Below are positions 1 to 7,543 of a DNA stretch of 27,888 nucleotides, piece after piece. The translations under genes were made by a program, and so were the position numbers. Numbering within the stretch: the first letter of the stretch is position 1; each line of letters opens with the position of its first letter. The notes under the pieces were generated by a model. It made no database searches and was not told where the DNA came from. It saw nothing but the letters and a program-made list of their open reading frames with translations. The DNA is from Prevotella sp. UBA1104 (GTDB lineage: Bacteria > Bacteroidota > Bacteroidia > Bacteroidales > Bacteroidaceae), in contig DCBP01000037.1 in assembly GCA_002314055.1 (NCBI GenBank), positions 4,282 through 32,169 on the forward strand, read 5' to 3'.

Positions 1-398
1 TATATAATATATATAATATAAACCTTTTTTCTGCACTTCGGAAAGACCTTAATGAAACATGAAACAATTTTAGGAATACCTTATTGGAGAATACCTTATT
101 TAGGGGGTGTAAGTAATATGTTTAGACAACGTAAGCAACATACTTAGATGATGTAACTGAGCCATTTGTGAGAGGATAAACAAGATGGGCTGAATGGCGA
201 AAATTCGAAAGAACAGCACAAGATGAAAGTTGATGCGTTGTAACCGGCCAAATAAGACCAACAAACAGTTTTAGAACTTAAAATTTGCACGGGTGAAATA
301 TTTTGAGTAACTTAGCACCCAAATTGGGCAAAGTGCTTTAAAACGCACAAAAATAGCCTTAAATGCAATATTTAAGAAAATTAACAAACTAAATATTA
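1..398. other. Intergenic region upstream of gyrA
   Basis: No convincing coding region is seen in these 398 bases. The left edge is a pure A/T stretch (1-22). A 12-base unit, GAATACCTTATT, occurs twice in direct orientation at 74-85 and 89-100. A small inverted repeat, CCCAAATTGGG, lies at 318-328 and is flanked by AGCAC (314-318) and GTGCT (333-337), which could form an alternative hairpin in a gyrA leader. I found no exact TAnnTTTG promoter box; near matches are TATGTTTA (117-124) and wrongly spaced versions near 279-306. The gyrA promoter is therefore not placed with confidence. Confidence 0.5.
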
Positions 399-3005
399 AT
401 GGACAACAGTAACACAATTGACCAAGACAGAATCCTCAAAATAAATATAGAAGAGGAGATGAAGTCTTCGTACATCGACTACTCCATGTCGGTAATCGTG
501 GCGCGAGCCCTGCCAGACGTGAGAGACGGATTTAAACCGGTACACCGCCGAATTCTATACGGAATGATGGGTATCGGAAACACCAGCGACAAGGCATACA
601 AGAAATGTGCACGTGTCGTAGGAGAGGTGCTCGGTAAATACCACCCACATGGCGACAGCTCAGTTTATGGAGCCCTCGTAAGAATGGCACAAGACTGGAA
701 CATGCGATACACCCTCGTCGACGGACAAGGTAACTTCGGAAGTGTAGACGGTGACTCCCCGGCAGCTATGCGTTATACAGAGTGCAGACTATCGAAAATG
801 GGAGAGCATATCATGGATGACCTAAACAAGGACACCGTTGATATGACAAACAACTTCGATGATTCGCTCCTCGAACCAACGGTAATGCCGACAAAGATTC
901 CAAACCTGCTCGTAAATGGAGGAAACGGAATTGCCGTGGGAATGGCGACAAATATTCCTACACATAACTTGGGAGAAGTAATCGACGGCTGCTGTGCATA
1001 TATTGACAACCCGGAAATAGATACCGACGGACTTATGCATTATATAAAGGCACCGGATTTCCCAACAGGAGCATATATCTATGGAATACAGGGCGTAAAA
1101 GATGCTTATGAAACCGGTCGCGGACGCATCGTGATGCGTGCAAAGGCTGAGATAGAAAGCGGTGATTCGCATGATAAAATCGTTATAACCGAAATACCGT
1201 ACGGCGTAAACAAAGCACAGCTTATCTCATATATCGCAGACCTCGTGAAAGAGGGAAAACTCGACGGCATTACTAATGCCAACGATGAATCCGGACGCCA
1301 GGGAATGCGTATCGTTATCGATGTAAAGAAGGATGCTAATGCAAATGTCATACTGAATAAACTGTTTAAGATGACTGCCCTACAGAGTTCATTCTCTGTA
1401 AATTGCATTGCATTGGTTAAAGGACGCCCACGCTTGCTCACACTGAAAGAATGCGTGAAGTATTTCGTAGAGCATCGTCATGACGTTACTATCCGACGTA
1501 CTAAATATGACCTGAAGAAGGCTCAGGAGCGTGCTCATATCCTCGAAGGACTTATTATCGCCTGCGATAATATCGACGAGGTGGTACATATCATCCGTGC
1601 ATCCAAGACCCCGTCTGACGCACAGCGCAACTTGGAACAGAGGTTCAATCTCGACGAGCTCCAGTCAAAGGCTATCGTAGACATGAGACTCAGTCAGCTA
1701 ACCGGACTCCGTCTGGAGCAGTTGCATGCTGAGTATGACGAACTGGAACGCCAGATTGCCTACTTGCAGCAGATTCTCGATGATCCAGAGCTTTGCAAGA
1801 AGGTTATGAAGGATGAGTTGCAGGAAGTTAAGGAGAAATACGGCGATGAGCGCCGTACGGAGATTAAATACTCAAGTGAGGAGTTTAATCCGGAAGATTT
1901 CTATCCAAATGATCCTGTTGTCATTACTATCAGTCATCTGGGATACATCAAGCGTACACCACTTAGCGAGTTCCGCGAGCAGGCACGCGGCGGAGTAGGC
2001 AGCAAGGGCGCACACAGTCGTGAACAGGATTTCACCGAATATATATATCCGGCAACGATGCACAATACGATGATGTTCTTCACGAAGAAGGGTCGTTGCT
2101 ATTGGCTCAAGTGCTATGAGATTCCAGAAGGAAACAAGAGTAGCAAGGGTAGGGCAATACAGAACCTTCTCAATATCGACAGCGATGACAGCGTGAATGC
2201 TTTCTTGCGCCTGAAAGGACTTGACGACAAGGACTTTATCAACAGCCACTATGTAGTGTTCGCAACGAAGCAGGGCGTGATAAAGAAGACTCTGCTCGAG
2301 GCATACAGTCGTCCGAGAGCTAACGGCGTTAATGCTATTAACATCAACGAAGGTGATGAAGTAGTAGGAGTTAGACTGACAAACGGAAACAACGAGTTGG
2401 TGCTCGCCAACAAGAACGGACGTGCTGTTCGCTTTAACGAGAATACCGTAAGGGCAATGGGACGTACTTCTACCGGTGTTAGAGGAATGAGACTCGACGG
2501 TGGAGATGACGAACTGATAGGAATGGTTGTCGTTAACGATCCGGAGAATGAGACCATTATGGTTGTCAGCGAAAACGGATACGGTAAGCGCAGTAATGTG
2601 GAAGATTACCGCGTTACAAACCGTGGAACCAAGGGCGTGAAGACGCTCGGCATAACCGAAAAGACTGGAAGACTCGTGGCAATAAAGGTTGTAAACGACG
2701 ACAACGACCTGATGATTATAAACAAGAGCGGTATAGTTATCCGACTTGCCGTTAGGGAATGTAGAGTAATGGGACGTGCTACACAGGGCGTAAGACTAAT
2801 TAACTTGACGAAGAAAAACGATGTCATCGCAAGCGTTTGCAAGGTGATGAGCTCAGACCTTGAGGCAGTTGCCGAAGAGGAGAGCCGTGCGAACTTCGAC
2901 AAGGCAAGTGAGGAAATCCGCCGCGACAATACAAGTGTAGAAAGCAACGAAGAAGTAACGCCGTCGGAGGGTGAGAATAATGAAAACCTCCCGACAGAAG
3001 AATAA
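399..3005 (+). CDS. gyrA: DNA gyrase subunit A
   Basis: GyrA is the breakage-reunion subunit of the type IIA topoisomerase that introduces negative supercoils; it works as a GyrA2GyrB2 tetramer on the chromosome. The 868-residue length is normal. The N-terminal domain carries the family signature around residues 25-56 (YSMSVIVARALPDVRDGFKP) and the catalytic tyrosine Y126 in AAMRYTE. The quinolone region reads HPHGDSSVYGALVRMAQ, so S87 matches E. coli S83 and G91 matches E. coli D87. The C-terminal beta-pinwheel starts near residue 500; its GyrA box is Q528-ARGGVG-G534, less basic than the E. coli QRRGGKG. The last 50 residues are acidic and probably disordered. The ATG lies in an AT-rich leader without a clear Shine-Dalgarno. 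The next gene starts 30 bases downstream and is probably co-transcribed. Confidence 0.98.
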   Translation: MDNSNTIDQDRILKINIEEEMKSSYIDYSMSVIVARALPDVRDGFKPVHRRILYGMMGIGNTSDKAYKKCARVVGEVLGKYHPHGDSSVYGALVRMAQDWNMRYTLVDGQGNFGSVDGDSPAAMRYTECRLSKMGEHIMDDLNKDTVDMTNNFDDSLLEPTVMPTKIPNLLVNGGNGIAVGMATNIPTHNLGEVIDGCCAYIDNPEIDTDGLMHYIKAPDFPTGAYIYGIQGVKDAYETGRGRIVMRAKAEIESGDSHDKIVITEIPYGVNKAQLISYIADLVKEGKLDGITNANDESGRQGMRIVIDVKKDANANVILNKLFKMTALQSSFSVNCIALVKGRPRLLTLKECVKYFVEHRHDVTIRRTKYDLKKAQERAHILEGLIIACDNIDEVVHIIRASKTPSDAQRNLEQRFNLDELQSKAIVDMRLSQLTGLRLEQLHAEYDELERQIAYLQQILDDPELCKKVMKDELQEVKEKYGDERRTEIKYSSEEFNPEDFYPNDPVVITISHLGYIKRTPLSEFREQARGGVGSKGAHSREQDFTEYIYPATMHNTMMFFTKKGRCYWLKCYEIPEGNKSSKGRAIQNLLNIDSDDSVNAFLRLKGLDDKDFINSHYVVFATKQGVIKKTLLEAYSRPRANGVNAININEGDEVVGVRLTNGNNELVLANKNGRAVRFNENTVRAMGRTSTGVRGMRLDGGDDELIGMVVVNDPENETIMVVSENGYGKRSNVEDYRVTNRGTKGVKTLGITEKTGRLVAIKVVNDDNDLMIINKSGIVIRLAVRECRVMGRATQGVRLINLTKKNDVIASVCKVMSSDLEAVAEEESRANFDKASEEIRRDNTSVESNEEVTPSEGENNENLPTEE

Positions 3006-3035
3006 ACAATCAAACAACTTTAAAAATAAACTGAA

Positions 3036-4259
3036 ATGAAAAAAATCATGGTTTTTGCATTGGCAGCACTCAGCAGTGCGTCAATGTATGCTCAAGACAT
3101 CAAAACAATCCTCGGGGCTAAAGACTACAACGAGGCTCTGACAATGATTCAGTCGGCTAAGGCTTCGCTTAACGATGAGGACATGGCTAAAGCTTACAAC
3201 AAGGTTGTAGACCTCGCACTCGATGCATACAACACAGAGTCGGCTAAGGAACTGCAGGATCAGGTAAAGCATGAGCAGACTGCCAACAAACCGGCTATGT
3301 ATAAGGCTGCAGAGACAGCACTTACGGCTGCACTCGAGTGTGACAAGTATGACAACAAACCAAATGCAAAGGGTAAGATTAAGCCAAAGTTCGGTTCAAA
3401 GAATGCAGCCCGTTTGCAGCCTGCACGTGCAGCGCTTATCAATGCAGGACAGGCTCTCTATGATGCCAAGGACTACAAGGGGGCTGCTGCTGCATTCGGC
3501 TCATATGTAGACAGTGGTAGCGCAAAGATTTTCCAGGCAGCCGGTCAAGACCAGTATCTTACACAGATTGCATATTTTGCAGCACTCTCAGCATTCTTCG
3601 GACAGGAGTATGACCTTGCTGACAGATATTCAGATGTGGCTATTACAGATACAGCATATGTAAAGGATGCCATGACCGTAAAGCTTAATGCTTTGCAGAA
3701 TACGATGAAGAGTCACGAGGATACTCTTGCCGTTACAAAGAAGGTAGAGAACATCTATGCACAGTATCCAGACAATCAGGTAGTGTTCAGCAATCTCACA
3801 TCTCTTTATCTTGCTCAGGGTCGTAAGGCAGAGTTCAATGCTCTCGTTGACAAGGCTTTGGCACAGAACCCAAAGAATTTCGCTGCTGTTGCAATGAGAG
3901 GTCAGGCTTATATGAACGACCACAAATGGCAAGAGGCTATCGAGGACTTGAAGAAAGCTGCTGAGATTATGCCGGATAACGTACCTGTTATAGCTTCTAT
4001 TGGAAACTGCTACATGTTCCTTGCACAGGAAAAGGCTGAGCAGATTTCTGCAAAGACAAAGGGTCGTATACCTGCTGCTGCAGAGAAGGTTATCATTGGT
4101 GTTTACGATCAGGCTATCGAGTATCTGAACAAGGCCAAGGATCTTGACAAGAAGATGGAATATAAGGCAAACTGGGCTTACTCGCTCTATACTTGCCTGT
4201 ATCGTACTCTCGGTGCTGATGATCCTAAGACAAAGGATGCAGAGGCTCTGACAAAATAA
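3036..4259 (+). CDS. Exported TPR-repeat protein (gyrA-linked, copy 1)
   Basis: A 407-residue protein with a clear signal peptide (MKKIMVFALAALSSASMYAQ, cleavage expected before Q20), so it should be periplasmic. The mature part is helical and rich in Ala and Lys. The C-terminal half (about residues 245-370) holds TPR-like units, for example around NFAAVAMRGQAYMNDHKWQE. A Lys-rich segment near residues 105-118 contains KPKFGSKN, which is echoed as KPRFRKKN in the next gene. No catalytic motif is visible; TPR proteins usually scaffold protein-protein contacts. The gene lies 30 bases after gyrA and ends in a strong terminator. It and the following gene share the same order of segments and look like diverged tandem paralogs. 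Function is unknown. Confidence 0.85.
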   Translation: MKKIMVFALAALSSASMYAQDIKTILGAKDYNEALTMIQSAKASLNDEDMAKAYNKVVDLALDAYNTESAKELQDQVKHEQTANKPAMYKAAETALTAALECDKYDNKPNAKGKIKPKFGSKNAARLQPARAALINAGQALYDAKDYKGAAAAFGSYVDSGSAKIFQAAGQDQYLTQIAYFAALSAFFGQEYDLADRYSDVAITDTAYVKDAMTVKLNALQNTMKSHEDTLAVTKKVENIYAQYPDNQVVFSNLTSLYLAQGRKAEFNALVDKALAQNPKNFAAVAMRGQAYMNDHKWQEAIEDLKKAAEIMPDNVPVIASIGNCYMFLAQEKAEQISAKTKGRIPAAAEKVIIGVYDQAIEYLNKAKDLDKKMEYKANWAYSLYTCLYRTLGADDPKTKDAEALTK

Positions 4260-4276
4260 TTATTTTTCAAAAATAT

Positions 4277-4332
4277 GGGTCGAGAGAGGTTACTTTGAAA
4301 TGTAGCCTGTCTTGACCTTTTTTTATTTTTTT
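4277..4332 (+). terminator. Intrinsic terminator/attenuator between the two TPR genes
   Basis: The arms 4278-4293 and 4302-4317 pair over 16 positions, with three non-Watson-Crick positions, around an 8-base loop. They are followed by fourteen T residues broken by one A (4318-4332). This is a strong rho-independent terminator. The next gene's ATG is only 6 bases past the T-tract, so that gene has no room for its own promoter. Confidence 0.8.
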
Positions 4333-4338
4333 GATAGG

Positions 4339-5550
4339 ATGAAAAGATTGTTTGGTTTAGTTGAAAAAAGATTCATTATCTTGATGTTCGCCTTATTGCC
4401 GGTATGGATTTGCGCCTATGCCCAAAAGAAAGAAATAGCACAAGCGCAAACCTATATAAAAAGCGGGGCAAATCTTGACAAAGCAGAGGCTTCAATGCGT
4501 AAATTACTGCAGGACTCAGCCAACAGAGAGAATATGAAGATTTGGTTGACTCTGACCGAGGCTATAAAAAAACAATACGAACAGGGTAATGAAAAACTAT
4601 ATCTGAAGCAGGCGTATGATACGACAGCACTTTTCCTTACTAACCGCAAGATGTTTCTTGCCTACGAGGCGATGGATAGTATAGATGCTCTGCCTGACAA
4701 GAAGGATAGGGTAAAGCCGAGATTCAGAAAGAAAAATATGGATTTCCTTGTGCCTTTCCGCAAAAACCTGTATAGTGGCGGTCTTTTCTTTTTATCAAAA
4801 CAGAAATTTGCTGAAGCCTTCAGTATGTTTGATGCATATATCGACTGCACCCGTCAGCCGCTTTTCTCCTCTATGAAATATACTGCTACAGAACCAGTTG
4901 CACTGTCGGCATCATATCTTGCAACATACTGCGGAGTAAAACTCCACGAAAACAGACTGGCGGAGAAACATTCGGCAAATGCACTTCTTTATAAAAACGG
5001 CAGAGAGAACACCATGCGTTTTCTTGCCGATATATATAATGAAGAAAAACGGATGGGGGAGTATCGGGACATTTTGCAAAAGGGGGTTGAAGAATATCCC
5101 AAGTCGGAGTATTTCTTTACAAGACTTGTTGACTACTATAATTCCAACAACATGCAGGATTCAGCTATGGCTGTAGCCGACAAAGCCATTGAAGGCGATT
5201 CGCTGAATACACTCTTCCTGTATGCTAAGGGGAACATATTGCTTAACATTGGCGAATACGAAAAATGTATAGAGGTATGCGACCATATCATTGCAATAAA
5301 CGATTCCGTAGCAGACGCATATTATACGGCAGGTGTAGCGTATCTAAATCTTGCCTTCGAGGCTCAGAAAAATGGTGGAAAGGGAAGCAAGGCACATGCA
5401 AAGGACGCATACTCAAAGGCTCTGCCCTATATGGAGCATTATCGTCAGCTGGCACCTGACCAAAAAGACCGTTGGGCAGCAGCTCTCTATAATATCTACC
5501 TGAACTTGAATATGGGAAAGAAATTTGAGGAAATTTCGAAATTGCTATAG
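4339..5550 (+). CDS. Exported TPR-repeat protein (gyrA-linked, copy 2)
   Basis: 403 residues from the ATG at 4339. A longer frame from a TTG at 4312 was rejected because that codon lies inside the terminator hairpin, and because the ATG directly precedes a good signal sequence (positive MKRLFGLVEKR, hydrophobic core, then AYAQ). The mature protein is predicted to be periplasmic and is mostly helical with TPR-like repeats toward the C-terminus (about residues 235-345). It parallels the upstream gene: a Lys/Arg segment KPRFRKKN, then a segment on filling and expanding helices, then an ending rich in Asn/Tyr/Leu. It is more diverged and less Ala-rich than copy 1. No enzymatic motif is seen. A bidirectional hairpin follows it. 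Function is unknown. Confidence 0.82.
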   Translation: MKRLFGLVEKRFIILMFALLPVWICAYAQKKEIAQAQTYIKSGANLDKAEASMRKLLQDSANRENMKIWLTLTEAIKKQYEQGNEKLYLKQAYDTTALFLTNRKMFLAYEAMDSIDALPDKKDRVKPRFRKKNMDFLVPFRKNLYSGGLFFLSKQKFAEAFSMFDAYIDCTRQPLFSSMKYTATEPVALSASYLATYCGVKLHENRLAEKHSANALLYKNGRENTMRFLADIYNEEKRMGEYRDILQKGVEEYPKSEYFFTRLVDYYNSNNMQDSAMAVADKAIEGDSLNTLFLYAKGNILLNIGEYEKCIEVCDHIIAINDSVADAYYTAGVAYLNLAFEAQKNGGKGSKAHAKDAYSKALPYMEHYRQLAPDQKDRWAAALYNIYLNLNMGKKFEEISKLL

Positions 5551-5568
5551 GTTCAATATAAAATAAAA

Positions 5569-5617
5569 AAGTCCAGTCTTTATGTGGAATCCCCTCATAA
5601 GGCTGGACTTATTTTTT
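5569..5617. terminator. Bidirectional terminator between convergent genes
   Basis: AAGTCCAG...CTGGACTT arms at 5569-5584 and 5596-5610 form a long stem with one bulge. There is an A-run on the left (5561-5570) and a T-run on the right (5611-5617), so the hairpin can end both the rightward TPR gene and the leftward rlmH transcript. Confidence 0.85.
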
Positions 5618-5644
5618 ATATTTCGCAATACTAATTTCTACCTT

Positions 5645-6115
5645 TTACTCGTGGTGATAAGGTTCACCCTTAATGATGGTACAGGCGCGATAAATCTGTT
5701 CAACGAAAAGCAAACGAATCATTTGGTGGGAGAAAGTCATCTTTGAAAGTGAAAGTTTACTGTCGGCACGGTCGTAGACCTTCTTTGCAAATCCATACGG
5801 ACCGCCAATGATAAAGGTGAGATTCTGTGAAGCCTGACGTCTCTTCTCTATCCATGCTGCAAATTCTATGCTGCGATATTCTTTACCATGTTCGTCAAGC
5901 AAGACGACGAAGTCGGAAGGCTGTAACTGCTTTAGAATCAAATCGCCTTCCATCTCCTTCTGAACATCAGGAGAGAGGCTCTTTGTATTTTTAAGTTCAG
6001 GGATTATGACAATGTCGAAAGGCATATAGTGACCAATGCGACCTACATAGTCAGTAATGCCTTGTATTATATTCTTGTCGTTAGTCTTTCCTACAACAAT
6101 CAATTTAGTCTTCAT
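5645..6115 (-). CDS. rlmH: 23S rRNA (pseudouridine1915-N3)-methyltransferase RlmH
   Basis: RlmH is a SPOUT-class methyltransferase that uses S-adenosylmethionine to methylate pseudouridine 1915 in helix 69 of 23S rRNA in assembled ribosomes. The 156-residue length is typical. The S-adenosylmethionine-binding knot is seen as FIIGGPYGF (about residues 101-109), and the family's C-terminal block is present: LSLSKMTFSHQMIRLLFVEQ followed by YRACTIIKGEPYHHE. The start codon overlaps the stop of the DUF4491 gene by one base (TAATG), which implies translational coupling. A GGAGGAG run in the upstream coding sequence could act as a ribosome binding site. It is probably the last gene of the transcript starting at hisG. 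Confidence 0.96.
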   Translation of the reverse strand: MKTKLIVVGKTNDKNIIQGITDYVGRIGHYMPFDIVIIPELKNTKSLSPDVQKEMEGDLILKQLQPSDFVVLLDEHGKEYRSIEFAAWIEKRRQASQNLTFIIGGPYGFAKKVYDRADSKLSLSKMTFSHQMIRLLFVEQIYRACTIIKGEPYHHE

Positions 6116-6429
6116 TACTTCTCCTCCTCACTTTTTCCATATTCATGCTTGCGTTTAGGGTTCATCGGGAACCATCCCTTTCTGACGCGTTCTTTCTGCT
6201 CAAACAATTCCCCAATAGACCATAACAATGATGCACCAATGATACCGAGAGCTGCAGATCCGATGATGCTCTCAACAAACAGAGCTGCAGCAATGCAAGC
6301 CAAGCCGAGAAGCAAGAAAATCCACCAAAGTCGAGTACCGGTATAATATTCAGTTTTTATCACTACCGGATGAAATATCCCGATAATGAGGAACGCCATT
6401 ATGGCAATTATTAATCCTGTAAAATACAT
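6115..6429 (-). CDS. DUF4491 family small membrane protein
   Basis: A 104-residue protein recognised as the Bacteroidota DUF4491 family by its pattern: an N-terminal helix (MYFTGLIIAIMAFLIIGIFH), the conserved PVVIKTEYYTGTRLWW stretch, two further hydrophobic segments to about residue 72, and the cytoplasmic tail ELFEQKERVRKGWFPMNPKR. I count three membrane spans at about residues 3-22, 33-51 and 55-72. The function of this family is not known. It starts 34 bases after the hisC stop and overlaps the rlmH start by one base, so it is probably translated together with rlmH. Confidence 0.88.
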   Translation of the reverse strand: MYFTGLIIAIMAFLIIGIFHPVVIKTEYYTGTRLWWIFLLLGLACIAAALFVESIIGSAALGIIGASLLWSIGELFEQKERVRKGWFPMNPKRKHEYGKSEEEK

Positions 6430-6463
6430 TCCTGTTTGAATTTATAGTTTTATGCATAAGTCG

Positions 6464-7504
6464 TTACCCATTAAACTGTCTAAGTACAGAGAGTAATTCG
6501 CTGTTTTCAGACTTACTGCCAATGGTTATCCTCAGACAACCGTGGCACAGACTTACCTGATTTCTGTTCCTGACAATTATACCATTCTGTTTCAGATAAT
6601 TATACACCAAATCAGCATCAGTCATTTCAGCAAGGAAGAAATTTGCATCCGAGGGATAAACTTTCTTGCAAGTAGGCAAGAGAGAAAAAGCTTCCATGAC
6701 ACGGTCTCTTTCCATTAGCAAGATACCCACCCATTTGTCGACATCATATTTATGATCAAGCTGCCGACTGATTTCTCTTTGAGTAAGCGAGTTAATGTTG
6801 TAAGGATATTTAACCTTATTGAAAATATCAATAACCTCAGGATGAGCAAAAGCCATACCCAGTCTAAGACCGGCACATCCCCATGCCTTGCTGAAAGTGT
6901 TGAGAACAATGAGGTTAGGATATTTATGTAATTCAAGTCGTAATGGTGGCTGCTTGGAGAAGTCAGAATAAGCCTCGTCAACAACAACAAATCCCTCGAA
7001 TCCATTAATTATCTTCAATATCTCATCACGGTCGAGCAAGTTTCCAGTAGGATTATTTGGAGAGCAAAGCCATATAACCTTAGTCTTCCAGTCGCACGCC
7101 TTCAAAATTTTGTCGGCAGAGAGTTGAAAATTCTCTTCAAGTTCCACTGCACGGTATTCTACGTCATTTATTTCAGCACATACCCTGTACATACCATAAG
7201 TAGGTTCTATTGCAACGACATTATCGCATCCTGGTTCGACAAAACACCTGTAGACAAGGTCAATAGCCTCGTCGGAACCATTGCCTAGGAATATGCATTC
7301 AGGATAAACGCGCTTAATTGTCGATATCTTTTTCTTTATATCAGTTTGCAGAGGGTCTGGATACCTGTTAAAAGGTTCATTATATGGATTCTCGTTAGCA
7401 TCAAGGAATATACGTGCCCCTTTGCCGCTGTATTCTGTACGCGCACAGCTATATGGTTTGAGTTTAAGAATATTCTTTCTTACAAGTTGATCAAGGTCTT
7501 TCAT
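6464..7504 (-). CDS. hisC: Histidinol-phosphate aminotransferase
   Basis: HisC is a cytosolic fold-type I PLP enzyme that converts imidazole-acetol phosphate and glutamate to histidinol phosphate. The 346-residue length is normal. Visible motifs are the N-terminal LDANENPYN substrate segment (about 34-42), CSPNNPTGN (147-155), DEAYSDF (176-182) with the aspartate that pairs with the PLP ring nitrogen, and the PLP lysine K206 in TFSKAWGCAGLRLG. It sits 39 bases after hisD and 34 bases before DUF4491. The ATG is supported by the family N-terminus. Confidence 0.97.
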   Translation of the reverse strand: MKDLDQLVRKNILKLKPYSCARTEYSGKGARIFLDANENPYNEPFNRYPDPLQTDIKKKISTIKRVYPECIFLGNGSDEAIDLVYRCFVEPGCDNVVAIEPTYGMYRVCAEINDVEYRAVELEENFQLSADKILKACDWKTKVIWLCSPNNPTGNLLDRDEILKIINGFEGFVVVDEAYSDFSKQPPLRLELHKYPNLIVLNTFSKAWGCAGLRLGMAFAHPEVIDIFNKVKYPYNINSLTQREISRQLDHKYDVDKWVGILLMERDRVMEAFSLLPTCKKVYPSDANFFLAEMTDADLVYNYLKQNGIIVRNRNQVSLCHGCLRITIGSKSENSELLSVLRQFNG

Positions 7505-7543
7505 TTTTATAATATATTATAGTCCCAAAAACAATGGGATTTA

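Noticed and set aside
773..3013. Several open frames on the minus strand within gyrA
   Set aside because: They lie opposite a full-length gyrA, have low-complexity Ser/Leu-rich translations and match no family I know.
4312..4338. Upstream TTG start for the second TPR gene
   Set aside because: It lies inside the terminator stem and T-tract and places odd residues before a good signal peptide beginning at the ATG 4339.
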